A stretch of 64,000 nucleotides of DNA, from positions 2,852,001 to 2,916,000 of the forward strand of contig NZ_CP071696.1 in the NCBI RefSeq assembly GCF_018024495.1, written 5' to 3'. A program made the position numbers and the translations under genes. Below the pieces are notes generated by a model that saw nothing but the letters and a program-made list of their open reading frames with translations, was not told where the DNA came from and searched no databases. The stretch is from Agromyces archimandritae. Its GTDB lineage: Bacteria; Actinomycetota; Actinomycetes; Actinomycetales; Microbacteriaceae. Below, piece after piece: positions 21,925 through 29,433 of the stretch; within the stretch, counting starts at the first letter, position 1; every line of letters begins with the position of its first letter.

Positions 21925-22785
21925 ATGCCGGAGATGCCCGAGGTCGAAGCCCTCACCCGCTTCCTCCGCGAGCATGCGGGCGGTCGCACGATCGACCGCG
22001 TCTCGGTCGCCGCGATCTCCGCCCTGAAGACCGTCGACCCGCCGCCGTCGGCGCTCGCCGGCCGCGAGGCGACGGGGGTGGTCCGGCACGGCAAGTTCCT
22101 CGACCTCGACGCCGGCGGCATCCACCTCGTCTTCCACCTCGCCCGTGCCGGCTGGCTGCGCTGGTACGAACAGGTGCCGGCGACGCCCGTGCGGCCGGGC
22201 CGGTCGCCGATCGCGCTCAGGCTCCGCTTCACCGACGGCACCGGCTTCGACCTCACCGAGGCCGGCACGAAGAAGTCGCTCGCCGTCCACATCGTCCGCG
22301 ACCCCGCCGAGGTGCCGGGCATCGCCCGCCTCGGCCCCGACCCGATGGCCGAGGGCTTCACGAAGGACGACTTCGCGCGCATCCTCGCCGGGCACCGCAC
22401 GCGCATCAAGGGGCTGCTGCGCGACCAGTCCGTCTTCGCCGGCATCGGCAACGCCTACTCCGACGAGATCCTGCACACCGCGCAGATGTCGCCGTTCGCG
22501 CTCGCCGCCTCCCTCGACGACGTCGCCGTCGAACGTCTCTTCACGGCGATGCGGCGCGTGCTCGGCGAGGCGATCGTCGCGGCCGACGGCAAGCCGCCCG
22601 CCGAGCTGAAGGACGCCAAGCGCACGGGGATGCGCGTGCACGGCCGCACCGGCCGGGCCTGCCCCGTCTGCGGCGACACGATCCGGAAGGTGACGTACGC
22701 CGACTCCGAGTTCCAGTACTGCCCGACGTGCCAGACGGGCGGCAAGCCGCTCTCGGACCGCGTGCTCTCGCGGCTGCTGAAGTAG
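21925..22785 (+). CDS. Fpg/Nei-family DNA glycosylase
   Basis: A 286-residue base-excision repair enzyme. The N-terminal MPEMPEVEAL gives the catalytic Pro2 and Glu3; RHGKFLDLDA supplies the beta-elimination Lys; the helix-two-turn-helix region spans about 150-225 (with GIGNAYSDEILHTAQMSP) and the C-terminal zinc finger reads CPVCG ... CPTC. The enzyme removes oxidised purines or pyrimidines and cuts the strand. Actinobacteria have several Fpg/Nei paralogues, so I give no symbol. It appears to be followed closely by the deazaflavin reductase gene (five bases between). Confidence 0.88.
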   Translation: MPEMPEVEALTRFLREHAGGRTIDRVSVAAISALKTVDPPPSALAGREATGVVRHGKFLDLDAGGIHLVFHLARAGWLRWYEQVPATPVRPGRSPIALRLRFTDGTGFDLTEAGTKKSLAVHIVRDPAEVPGIARLGPDPMAEGFTKDDFARILAGHRTRIKGLLRDQSVFAGIGNAYSDEILHTAQMSPFALAASLDDVAVERLFTAMRRVLGEAIVAADGKPPAELKDAKRTGMRVHGRTGRACPVCGDTIRKVTYADSEFQYCPTCQTGGKPLSDRVLSRLLK

Positions 22786-22790
22786 GCCGT

Positions 22791-23234
22791 ATGGATGCCG
22801 GAGCGAGGTTTCTGACGACGCGGTGGATGGTGCGCGCGCCCATCGCGGTCTTCCGCGCAGGGTTCGGCTTCCTCTTCGGAGGTCGGCTGCTGCTGCTCGT
22901 GCACCGCGGCCGCACGAGCGGGGCAGCCCGCTACGTCGTCCTCGAAGCCGTCGACCGCCCGAGCCGCGACGTCGTCATGATCGCCGCCGGGTTCGGGCCG
23001 CGCTCGCAGTGGTACCGCAACCTCGCCGCCGAGCCGCGTTGCGCCGTCTCGATCGGCTTCCGCACCCGGGTGCCCGCGCGAGCCGAACGGCTCGGCCCGG
23101 AAGAGAGCAGCGCCGCCCTCCGCATGTATGCGGCCCGGTATCCGCGCGCGTGGCGGGCGCTGCAGCGTTCGATCGTGGATGCCACGGGCTCCGCCGACCC
23201 CGAGATCCCGATCGTCAGGCTGCACCTCGGGTGA
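22791..23234 (+). CDS. Deazaflavin (F420)-dependent nitroreductase family protein
   Basis: A 147-residue protein of the Ddn/F420H2-dependent quinone reductase type: LLLLVHRGRTSGAARYVVLE, SRDVVMIAAGFGPRSQWYRN and LAAEPRCAVSIG are characteristic. Homologues use reduced deazaflavin or flavin to reduce quinones or nitro compounds. The short N-terminal hydrophobic helix (IAVFRAGFGFLFGG) would hold it at the membrane. ATG 22791 follows the glycosylase stop by five bases, suggesting co-transcription. Confidence 0.8.
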   Translation: MDAGARFLTTRWMVRAPIAVFRAGFGFLFGGRLLLLVHRGRTSGAARYVVLEAVDRPSRDVVMIAAGFGPRSQWYRNLAAEPRCAVSIGFRTRVPARAERLGPEESSAALRMYAARYPRAWRALQRSIVDATGSADPEIPIVRLHLG

Positions 23235-23329
23235 GTCGCCGCCGGTCCGCCGGCACCGCATCGGCCCCGGATCGGTGGGGCCGGCGGCGGTGGATCGGTC
23301 AGTTCTGCGACGTGTTTGCGACTCGGAGG

Positions 23330-23358
23330 TTCACTCAGGTGCCGGCGTCGCCTATGCT
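23330..23358 (+). promoter_or_regulatory. Candidate promoter of the VWA gene
   Basis: TTCACT (23330-23335) and TATGCT (23353-23358) are separated by 17 bases, a good sigma-70-like layout, about 45 bases before the start codon. Confidence 0.5.
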
Positions 23359-23363
23359 GTTGG

Positions 23364-23400
23364 AAATCCTTCCCCGAATAGGGGAGTCCCGAGAAGGATT
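23364..23400 (+). promoter_or_regulatory. Leader stem-loop covering the ribosome-binding site
   Basis: AATCCTTC (23365-23372) can pair with GAAGGATT (23393-23400), 8 bp, with an inner CCCC/GGGG hairpin (72-75 with 81-84 of the same hundred). The Shine-Dalgarno GAAGGA lies in the 3' arm, so the structure would hide it. Confidence 0.5.
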
Positions 23401-23405
23401 CGGTG

Positions 23406-25394
23406 ATGCCCGGTGCATCCCCGAACGACGTTGGAGTTGTCGTGGGGCGTCACAGTGTCAGTAGTAGCAGCGAGGCTCGATCCCCGCTGGCGAGGTTCCG
23501 CGTGCCCATCGTGCCCCTCGTCGCAGGTGCCGCAGCGCTCGTCCTCATCGTCACCGGATCGGTGCTCTGGTTCGGCGGCTTCTTCGCCCCGTTCTTCGCA
23601 GCGGCATCCTCGGATGGCAAGTGCGAGACGACGGAGCCGATCGCGGTCGTCGCCGATCCGTCGGTCACCCCGTCGCTCGCCGACATCGCGAAGAACTTCG
23701 ACAAGGTCGACACGCACTGTTCCGATGTGACCGTGCGTTCGCAGGACTCGGCCGACACCGCGGCCGTGCTCGCCACCGGCGGCAAGCTCGACGCCGACAT
23801 CTGGGTGCCCGACTCGCGCGCCTGGGTCGACCGGGTCAACGCGATCTCGGCCTCGATCGGCCGCCCCGCGCCCAAGCTGCAGGTCGGCGAGGCCGTGGCG
23901 ACGACGCCGATCGTCTTCGCCGCCGACGCCTCGCGGATCGAGGACCTGAGCGAGGCGCCCGTCGGCTGGGGCAGCATCCTCGCGGGCCAGATCGACGCCG
24001 TGCTCGCCGACCCGGAGGGCTCGGCGGCGAGCCTGGCGAGCCTGGCCACGCTGAAGGAACGCACCGGCAAGGACGCCCGCGTCTACTCCGCGGCCGCGCT
24101 CGAACTCGGCAAGACGATCCCCGCCTCGACCGGTGCGGCGCTCGGCGCCGTGTTCTCGGCGAAGGACGAGATCGTCGCGATCACGACCGAACGCGCCGTC
24201 GCCGCCTACAACGCGACCGCCACCGAGGGTGAGCTCGCGGCCGTGTACCCGAACGACGGCACGATCATGCTCGAGTACCCCTTCATCCGCCTCGGCGGCG
24301 ACGAGCCGGCCCCGACGGGCGACGCCGAGCCGCCCGCGGAGTCCGATGAGGGCTCCGGCGATACCGAGGGCGACACGTCCAAGGGCGACACGTCCAAGGA
24401 CGACGCCGAAGGCGACGAGGCGAAAGGCGACGACGCCTCCGCGAAGGGCGACGCGGCCGAGGAAGGCGCTGCGGAGGGCGACGCCGCCGAAGAAGGCGAC
24501 TCCGCCGCGAAGGACGCGGCATCCGCGAACGCCGGCTCGAAGGTCGACGCGCACGGCAAGCCGAAGGCGCTGACCTCGAAGAAGGAGCTCATCGACGCAT
24601 TCGAGGACGCCGTGCACGCCGGTTCCAAGCGTCTCGCGAAGGCCGCGTTCCGCGACTCGAAGGGCTCCGGCGACATCAGCGCCACCGGGGTGCTCGAGGA
24701 GCCGATCGAAGCCAAGCCCGCTGCCGCCGGAGCCGCGCAGGTCGAACTCCTGCGCGAATGGAGCGTGCTCAACCTGCGCTCGCGCATGCTCGCCGTCATC
24801 GACGTCTCCGGCTCCATGGAAGAGCCGGCCGGCAACGGCCTGCGCCGCATCGACGTGTTCCAGCAGGCCGCGATCGGCGCCATGTCGAAGTTCTCGGGCG
24901 AGGTCGAACTCGGGGTCTGGGTGTTCTCGACGCTGCGCAACGGCGGCGCCGACTACGAAGACCTCTCCCCGCTCGCCCCGCTCGGCGACCCCGGCCACCT
25001 CGCCGAGGTGCAGGGCATCATCCAGTCGCTCCCGCAGCGGCTCGGCGGCGGCACCGGTCTCTACGACACGACGCTCGCCGCCGTGAAGAAGGTCACCGAG
25101 TCCTACGACCCGAACAAGGTCAACACCGTCCTGCTCATCACCGACGGCAAGAACGAAGACGAGGGCGGCGGGCTCGACCTGAACGGCCTGCTCGCAGAAC
25201 TCGACAAGATCCACGACCCGAAGCGGCCCGTCGCCGTCATCATGATCGGCTTCGGCCCCGACACCGACATGGACGCGATGACGAAGATCGCCCAGGCGAC
25301 CGGCGGTGCGGCCTATTCCGCGACGCAGCCCGAAGACCTCGGCCTCGTCCTCGTCGACGCCATCTCGCAGCGCAGCTGCCGGCCGAACTGCTGA
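23406..25394 (+). CDS. Membrane-anchored binding-protein-like/VWA hybrid protein
   Basis: A 662-residue protein. Residues 32-65 form one membrane segment (PIVPLVAGAAALVLIVTGSV). About 75-300 resemble a molybdate/sulfate-type solute-binding domain (CETTEPIAVVADPSVTPSL, DADIWVPDSRAWVDR, a typical ADPEGSAASLASLATL stretch). An acidic and Lys-rich low-complexity linker follows (about 300-385), then a VWA domain from about 455 with the MIDAS motif DVSGS at 466-470, GGGTGLYDTT and LLITDGKNEDEGGG. It ends QRSCRPNC with two cysteines. Similar actinobacterial proteins combine a binding-protein domain and VWA; their role is unknown. ATG 23406 is preferred over adjacent GTG 23403. Predicted to face outside the cell. 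Confidence 0.75.
   Translation: MPGASPNDVGVVVGRHSVSSSSEARSPLARFRVPIVPLVAGAAALVLIVTGSVLWFGGFFAPFFAAASSDGKCETTEPIAVVADPSVTPSLADIAKNFDKVDTHCSDVTVRSQDSADTAAVLATGGKLDADIWVPDSRAWVDRVNAISASIGRPAPKLQVGEAVATTPIVFAADASRIEDLSEAPVGWGSILAGQIDAVLADPEGSAASLASLATLKERTGKDARVYSAAALELGKTIPASTGAALGAVFSAKDEIVAITTERAVAAYNATATEGELAAVYPNDGTIMLEYPFIRLGGDEPAPTGDAEPPAESDEGSGDTEGDTSKGDTSKDDAEGDEAKGDDASAKGDAAEEGAAEGDAAEEGDSAAKDAASANAGSKVDAHGKPKALTSKKELIDAFEDAVHAGSKRLAKAAFRDSKGSGDISATGVLEEPIEAKPAAAGAAQVELLREWSVLNLRSRMLAVIDVSGSMEEPAGNGLRRIDVFQQAAIGAMSKFSGEVELGVWVFSTLRNGGADYEDLSPLAPLGDPGHLAEVQGIIQSLPQRLGGGTGLYDTTLAAVKKVTESYDPNKVNTVLLITDGKNEDEGGGLDLNGLLAELDKIHDPKRPVAVIMIGFGPDTDMDAMTKIAQATGGAAYSATQPEDLGLVLVDAISQRSCRPNC
24310..24545 (+). 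repeat. Degenerate acidic/Lys repeat inside the VWA gene
   Basis: Codes for a run of D/E/G/S/A/K built on units such as GDTSK, GDTSKDD, GDEAK, GDDASAKGD, AEEGAAEGD. GACACGTCCAAGG occurs twice in a row near 24373-24402. It behaves as a flexible charged linker between the two folded domains and probably varies in length between strains. Confidence 0.7.
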
Positions 25395-25416
25395 CCGAAT
25401 CGGCGAAGTCCCGGAG

Positions 25417-25459
25417 ACGATTCGCGCCCCCGTGCATAGAGCACGGGGGCGCGAATCGT
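25417..25459. terminator. Bidirectional terminator between VWA and MFS genes
   Basis: A perfect 19-bp stem (25417-25435 with 25441-25459) with a 5-base loop ATAGA. It lies between the convergent stops at 25394 and 25477 and can serve both genes. Confidence 0.85.
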
Positions 25460-25476
25460 TGCGTGGGGCGGGTCGC

Positions 25477-26967
25477 TCAGTGCGCGGCCGGCACCTCCTG
25501 ATCCGCGGGCTTGCGGATGAAGAACGACCCGACGACCGCGCCGAGCGAGACGATCGCGGCGATCAGGAACGCCGTGCGGGCACCGGCCGCGCCGGCCACC
25601 TCGACCGTCTCGCCGGCAGCCTGGCCGCTGTGGAGCAGCGCCGAATACGCCGAGATCAGGATCGCGACGCCCGCGGCACCGGCGACCTGCTGCAGGGTGC
25701 TCAGCACCGCCGAACCGTGCGAGTAGTAACGCGGCTCGAGCGAGCCGAGCGACGCGGAGAACAGCGGGGTGAACGACATCGCCATCCCCACCGACATCAC
25801 CGTCTGCGCGATGAGCACCGCCCACAGCGGGGTCGTCGCCGTCACGGTGGCATAGAACCACAGCACGAGCGAGACCACGATCGTGCCCGGCACGAGCAGG
25901 ATCCGAGGGCCCTTCGCGTCGTAGATGCGGCCGAAGACCGGGCCGAGCACGCCCATGAGCACCGAGCCGGGCAGCAGCACGAGGCCCGAGCCCAGAGCAT
26001 CCACCCCGACCACGTTCTGCAGATACTGCGGCAGGAGGGTGAGGGTGCCGAACAGGGCGAGGGCGATGACCGCCATGATCGCCACGGAGATCGTGAAGTT
26101 CTTCGAGACGAACACGCGCAGATCGAGCAGGGCGTCATCGACGCGCTGCAAGCGCAGCTGACGGAACACGAACGCCGCGAGGGCCACGACTCCGATGCCC
26201 ACGGCGAGCCATCCGAGGGCGGGGGAGGAGGAACCGCCCTCGCCGCCGCCGAACTGGCTGAGCCCGAAGACGAGGCCGCCGAACCCGAGGGCCGAGAGCA
26301 CGATCGAGAGCACGTCGATCGGCGCGCGGCGGGTCTCGCCGAGGTTCAGCATCCACTTCGCGCCGATCGCGAGGGCGACGAGCGCGATGGGCAGCACGAT
26401 CCCGAAGATCCACCGCCAATTCAGGACGTCGAGGATGAAGCCGGCCAGGGTCGGGCCGATCGCCGGGGCCAGCGACATGACGATGCCGACGCGGCCCATC
26501 ATGCGGCCGCGCGAATGCGGCGGCACCACGTTCATCATCGTCGTCATGAGCAGCGGCATCATGATCGCCGTGCCGCCCGCCTGCACGACCCGGCCGACGA
26601 GCAGGAAGCCGAAGCCGGGCGCGACCAGCGCGAGCAGGGTGCCGACGCTGAACAGGCCCATGGCGACGAGGAAGATCGTGCGCGTCGTCAGCCGCTGGAT
26701 GAGGAACCCGGTGATGGGGATGACGACGGCCATCGTGAGCATGAACGCGCTCGTCAGCCACTGGCCGAGCTCGGGCGGCAGACCCAGGTCGGCGTTCAGG
26801 TGCGGGATCGCGATGCCCATCGCGGTCTCGTTCAGGATCGCCACGAAGGCGGCGACGAGCAGCAGCCAGATGACCCGCATGCCGCGAGGGTCGATGCCGG
26901 TGCCGGCGGGCGGGGTGCCGGGCTGTTCGGAGGGGACTCGGATCGAGCCGGTATCGGTTGCGGTCAC
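25477..26967 (-). CDS. DHA2-family (EmrB/QacA-like) MFS multidrug exporter
   Basis: A 496-residue protein with about 14 hydrophobic helices, the size of DHA2 drug:H+ antiporters. Motifs include NETAMGIAIPHLNADLGL in helix 1, QWLTSAFMLTMAVVIPITGF, GRVVQAGGTAIMMPLL, and motif C-like GIVMSLAPAIGPTLAGFI. The substrate is not predictable. GTG 26967 follows GGAGCC; the first 30 residues are cytosolic. No regulator is adjacent, and the nad operon lies upstream on the same strand after a 296-base gap. Confidence 0.88.
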   Translation of the reverse strand: MTATDTGSIRVPSEQPGTPPAGTGIDPRGMRVIWLLLVAAFVAILNETAMGIAIPHLNADLGLPPELGQWLTSAFMLTMAVVIPITGFLIQRLTTRTIFLVAMGLFSVGTLLALVAPGFGFLLVGRVVQAGGTAIMMPLLMTTMMNVVPPHSRGRMMGRVGIVMSLAPAIGPTLAGFILDVLNWRWIFGIVLPIALVALAIGAKWMLNLGETRRAPIDVLSIVLSALGFGGLVFGLSQFGGGEGGSSSPALGWLAVGIGVVALAAFVFRQLRLQRVDDALLDLRVFVSKNFTISVAIMAVIALALFGTLTLLPQYLQNVVGVDALGSGLVLLPGSVLMGVLGPVFGRIYDAKGPRILLVPGTIVVSLVLWFYATVTATTPLWAVLIAQTVMSVGMAMSFTPLFSASLGSLEPRYYSHGSAVLSTLQQVAGAAGVAILISAYSALLHSGQAAGETVEVAGAAGARTAFLIAAIVSLGAVVGSFFIRKPADQEVPAAH

Positions 26968-27263
26968 TGGGGCTCCAAGCGGGGTCGTGGCGTGGTCGGT
27001 CGATGTGTGGGTCGGTCGATGGGTGGGGGCGGGCGCCGGGCCCGAGCAGGCCCACGACGATAGCGGCGCAAGGCGGCGGCGTCCTCACGGCACCGCACAG
27101 AAGAGGCCAACCGGCCCAGAGGGTCCGGCTATTCCCGGATCAGCGGAGAGGAATCCCGCCCGCGCCCCGAGTGGGCGGATGGCCTATGCGCAGCGCGATG
27201 TCGCGGCACGCAGGTGCCGAGGCACCGCGCCGGGCGGCACGGCTGCCGGTGGCCCGGTCGGGG
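26968..27263. other. Intergenic gap with no gene seen
   Basis: A 296-base stretch between the small protein ending the nad operon and the MFS start. I see no frame with convincing codon bias and no RNA gene. It must contain the MFS promoter and probably the end of the nad transcript. Confidence 0.5.
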
Positions 27264-27440
27264 TCAGGGTGCGGGTGCGGGGCCGTCGGTCGGCGTCGCC
27301 CGAGGGAGCCAGTCTTTCAGAGACTCCTCTTCGGGAGCGAGATCGCTCTGCGACTTGCGTTCGCGCTCGAGCCGTGCCTTCAGCTCGAGCGGCGTCTCGA
27401 CGGGCTCGCCTTCCCCCGGGGTGATGGTCGATTCGCTCAT
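27264..27440 (-). CDS. Small hydrophilic protein ending the nad operon
   Basis: A 58-residue, highly charged protein (ETPLELKARLERERKSQ, LAPEEESLKDWLPRA) with a Pro/Ala C-terminus and no membrane segment. Its ATG overlaps the cysteine desulfurase stop by four bases (ATGA), so it is translated as part of the NAD operon. I do not know the family or function. Good coding bias and the overlap make it a real gene; a single amphipathic helix is the only predicted structure. Confidence 0.65.
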   Translation of the reverse strand: MSESTITPGEGEPVETPLELKARLERERKSQSDLAPEEESLKDWLPRATPTDGPAPAP

Positions 27441-28573
27441 GCCTTCACGATACCGCCGACCGCCGACACGGCCGCGGGAATCGTGCCGAGCGTCTCGTCG
27501 ATCTCCGCCTGGCTCGTCGAGGGGCCGAGGGTGAAGCGCACGGCGGTCTGGGCGAGTGCGGCATCCACTCCGATCGCCAGCAGCACATGCGAGGGGTCGT
27601 CGCGGCCTGCCGCGCAGGCCGAGCCGCTCGAGGCGAGGACGCCGCGCCGTTCGAGTTCCAGCAGCACGGCCTCGCCGGCGACCCCGTCGAAGACGAAGGA
27701 GGCCGAGCCCGGCAGCCGCATTCGCGGATGGCCGGTGAGGCGTGCGCCGGGCACCCGGCCCAGCACGCCTGCGACGAGGCGCTCCCGCAAACGTTCGATG
27801 CGCGCGGCGGATGCGACGCGTTCGGCTTCGGCCAGGCCGAACGCGGTCGCCAGGGCGACGGCCGCGGCCACGTTCTCGGTGCCGGAGCGGCGCCCGCGCT
27901 CCTGCCCGCCGCCGTGCAGCACGGGTTCGAGCGGGATGCGGCCGCGCACGATGAGCGCCCCGGATCCCTTCGGTGCGCCGAGCTTGTGCCCCGAGATCGA
28001 GAGGGCGTCGACGCCGTCGCCGAGGCGGAGCCGCAGCACCCCGGCGGCCTGAACGGCGTCGCTGTGGAAGCGGGCGCCGTGCGCACGGGCGACGGCGGCG
28101 AGCGCCGCCACGGGCTGCACGGTGCCGATCTCGTTGCTGGCCGTCTGCACGCTCACGAGGCTCGTATCCGGGCGGATGACGGAGGCGAGCGCCTCGGGGG
28201 TGACGATGCCGTGCCGGTCGACCGGCGCGAACGAGTGCTCGAAGCCGTGCAGGCGGACGAGGGCGTCGGCGGAGGCGAGCACCGCCTCGTGCTCGATGGG
28301 GCTCGTGACCAAGTGTCGTCCTCGCGGTGCGGCCAGGGCGATGCCGGTGACGGCCAGGTTGTCGGCTTCGGTGCCGCCGGAGGTGAAGACGACGTCGCCC
28401 GGGCGGCAGCCGAGGAGCCTGGCGAGCCGGGCGCGCGCCTCGTCGAGGGCACGAGCGGCCTGCTCGCCGTACCCGTGCCGGCTCGACGGGTTGCCGCCGG
28501 CCAGATGCGGCCACATCGCCTCGAGCACCTTCGGGCGCACGGGTGCGGTCGCCGCGTGGTCGAGGTAGATCAT
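27437..28573 (-). CDS. Cysteine desulfurase (NifS/IscS family)
   Basis: A 378-residue PLP enzyme that takes sulfur from cysteine. N-terminal YLDHAATAPVRPKVLEAM, FTSGGTEADNLAV, the PLP lysine K197 in SISGHKLGAPKG and the persulfide-carrying C320 in SSGSACAAG are all present. It sits directly after nadC in the NAD operon. NadA is a 4Fe-4S enzyme, so a dedicated sulfur donor co-encoded with nadA is sensible and is known from other bacteria. ATG 28573 overlaps the nadC stop (ATGA), and its stop overlaps the next small gene the same way. Confidence 0.92.
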   Translation of the reverse strand: MIYLDHAATAPVRPKVLEAMWPHLAGGNPSSRHGYGEQAARALDEARARLARLLGCRPGDVVFTSGGTEADNLAVTGIALAAPRGRHLVTSPIEHEAVLASADALVRLHGFEHSFAPVDRHGIVTPEALASVIRPDTSLVSVQTASNEIGTVQPVAALAAVARAHGARFHSDAVQAAGVLRLRLGDGVDALSISGHKLGAPKGSGALIVRGRIPLEPVLHGGGQERGRRSGTENVAAAVALATAFGLAEAERVASAARIERLRERLVAGVLGRVPGARLTGHPRMRLPGSASFVFDGVAGEAVLLELERRGVLASSGSACAAGRDDPSHVLLAIGVDAALAQTAVRFTLGPSTSQAEIDETLGTIPAAVSAVGGIVKA

Positions 28574-29433
28574 CCGCCGGCGCCGAGCTCGACGTCGAGG
28601 CCGAGGTCGAGGGCCGGCGCCGAATGGGTCAGCGCGCCGACCGAGATGACGTCGACGCCGGTCTCGGCGATGGCCTGCACCGTGTCGAGGGTGACGCCTC
28701 CGGAGGCTTCGACGACGGCACGGCCGCCGATGCGGGCGACGCCGGCGCGGAGATCGTCGAGGGAGAAGTTGTCGAGCATGATCGAGTCGGGCCCGGCCGA
28801 GAGCACCTCGTCGAGCTGGTCGAGCCGGTCGACCTCGACCTCCAGGTGGGCCGTGTGCGGCATCCGCTCACGGGCCGCGCGGAGCGCTTCGGCGAGGCCG
28901 ATGCCGTTCGCGGCGAGGAAGGCGAGGTGGTTGTCCTTGGCCATGACCGCGTCGGAGAGGCTGCGGCGGTGGTTGGATCCGCCGCCGTCGCGCACGGCCT
29001 GGCGTTCGACGCTGCGGAGGCCCGGCGTGGTCTTCCGGGTGTCGACGATGCGGACGTCGGTGCCGGCGACGGCGTCGACGAAGCGGCGGGTGAGGCTCGC
29101 GATGCCGCTCATGCGCTGCACGAAGTTCAGGGCGACGCGTTCGGCGGTGAGGATGCCGCGCGCCGGCCCCGCGACGACCGCGAGCGGCATACCGGGGCGG
29201 ATCGCATCGCCGTCGGCGACGAGCGGCCTCACCCGGATGTCGGCGTCGGTCAGCCGGAAGGCGGTCGCGAACACGTCGATCCCCGAGAAGACGCCGGGTT
29301 CGCGGGCGACGAGCGTCGCCTCGGCGGCGAGGTCCGCCGGGATCAAGGTCGACGCGGTCAGGTCCCCCCACGGGCCATCCTCGTCGAGGGCGGCGCCGAC
29401 GAGTCGGTCGAGGCTGCGGCGGTCGGGGTTCAT
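28570..29433 (-). CDS. nadC: Nicotinate-nucleotide diphosphorylase (quinolinate phosphoribosyltransferase)
   Basis: A 287-residue NadC, converting quinolinate and PRPP into nicotinate mononucleotide with CO2 release. Typical segments: EDGPWGDLTAS, GILTAERVALNFVQRMSGIA, VDTRKTTPGLRSVERQAV, GGGSNHRRSLSDAVMAKDNH, LEVEVDRLDQL, IMLDNFS and VEASGGVTLDTV. The basic substrate-binding residues (the Arg of TRKT and the R of HRRSL) are in place. The start overlaps the nadB stop and the stop overlaps the desulfurase start, each by ATGA. Confidence 0.95.
   Translation of the reverse strand: MNPDRRSLDRLVGAALDEDGPWGDLTASTLIPADLAAEATLVAREPGVFSGIDVFATAFRLTDADIRVRPLVADGDAIRPGMPLAVVAGPARGILTAERVALNFVQRMSGIASLTRRFVDAVAGTDVRIVDTRKTTPGLRSVERQAVRDGGGSNHRRSLSDAVMAKDNHLAFLAANGIGLAEALRAARERMPHTAHLEVEVDRLDQLDEVLSAGPDSIMLDNFSLDDLRAGVARIGGRAVVEASGGVTLDTVQAIAETGVDVISVGALTHSAPALDLGLDVELGAGG

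Noticed and set aside
26968-27263. A small gene in the gap before the MFS exporter
   Set aside because: Short frames exist but with poor codon bias and no ribosome site.
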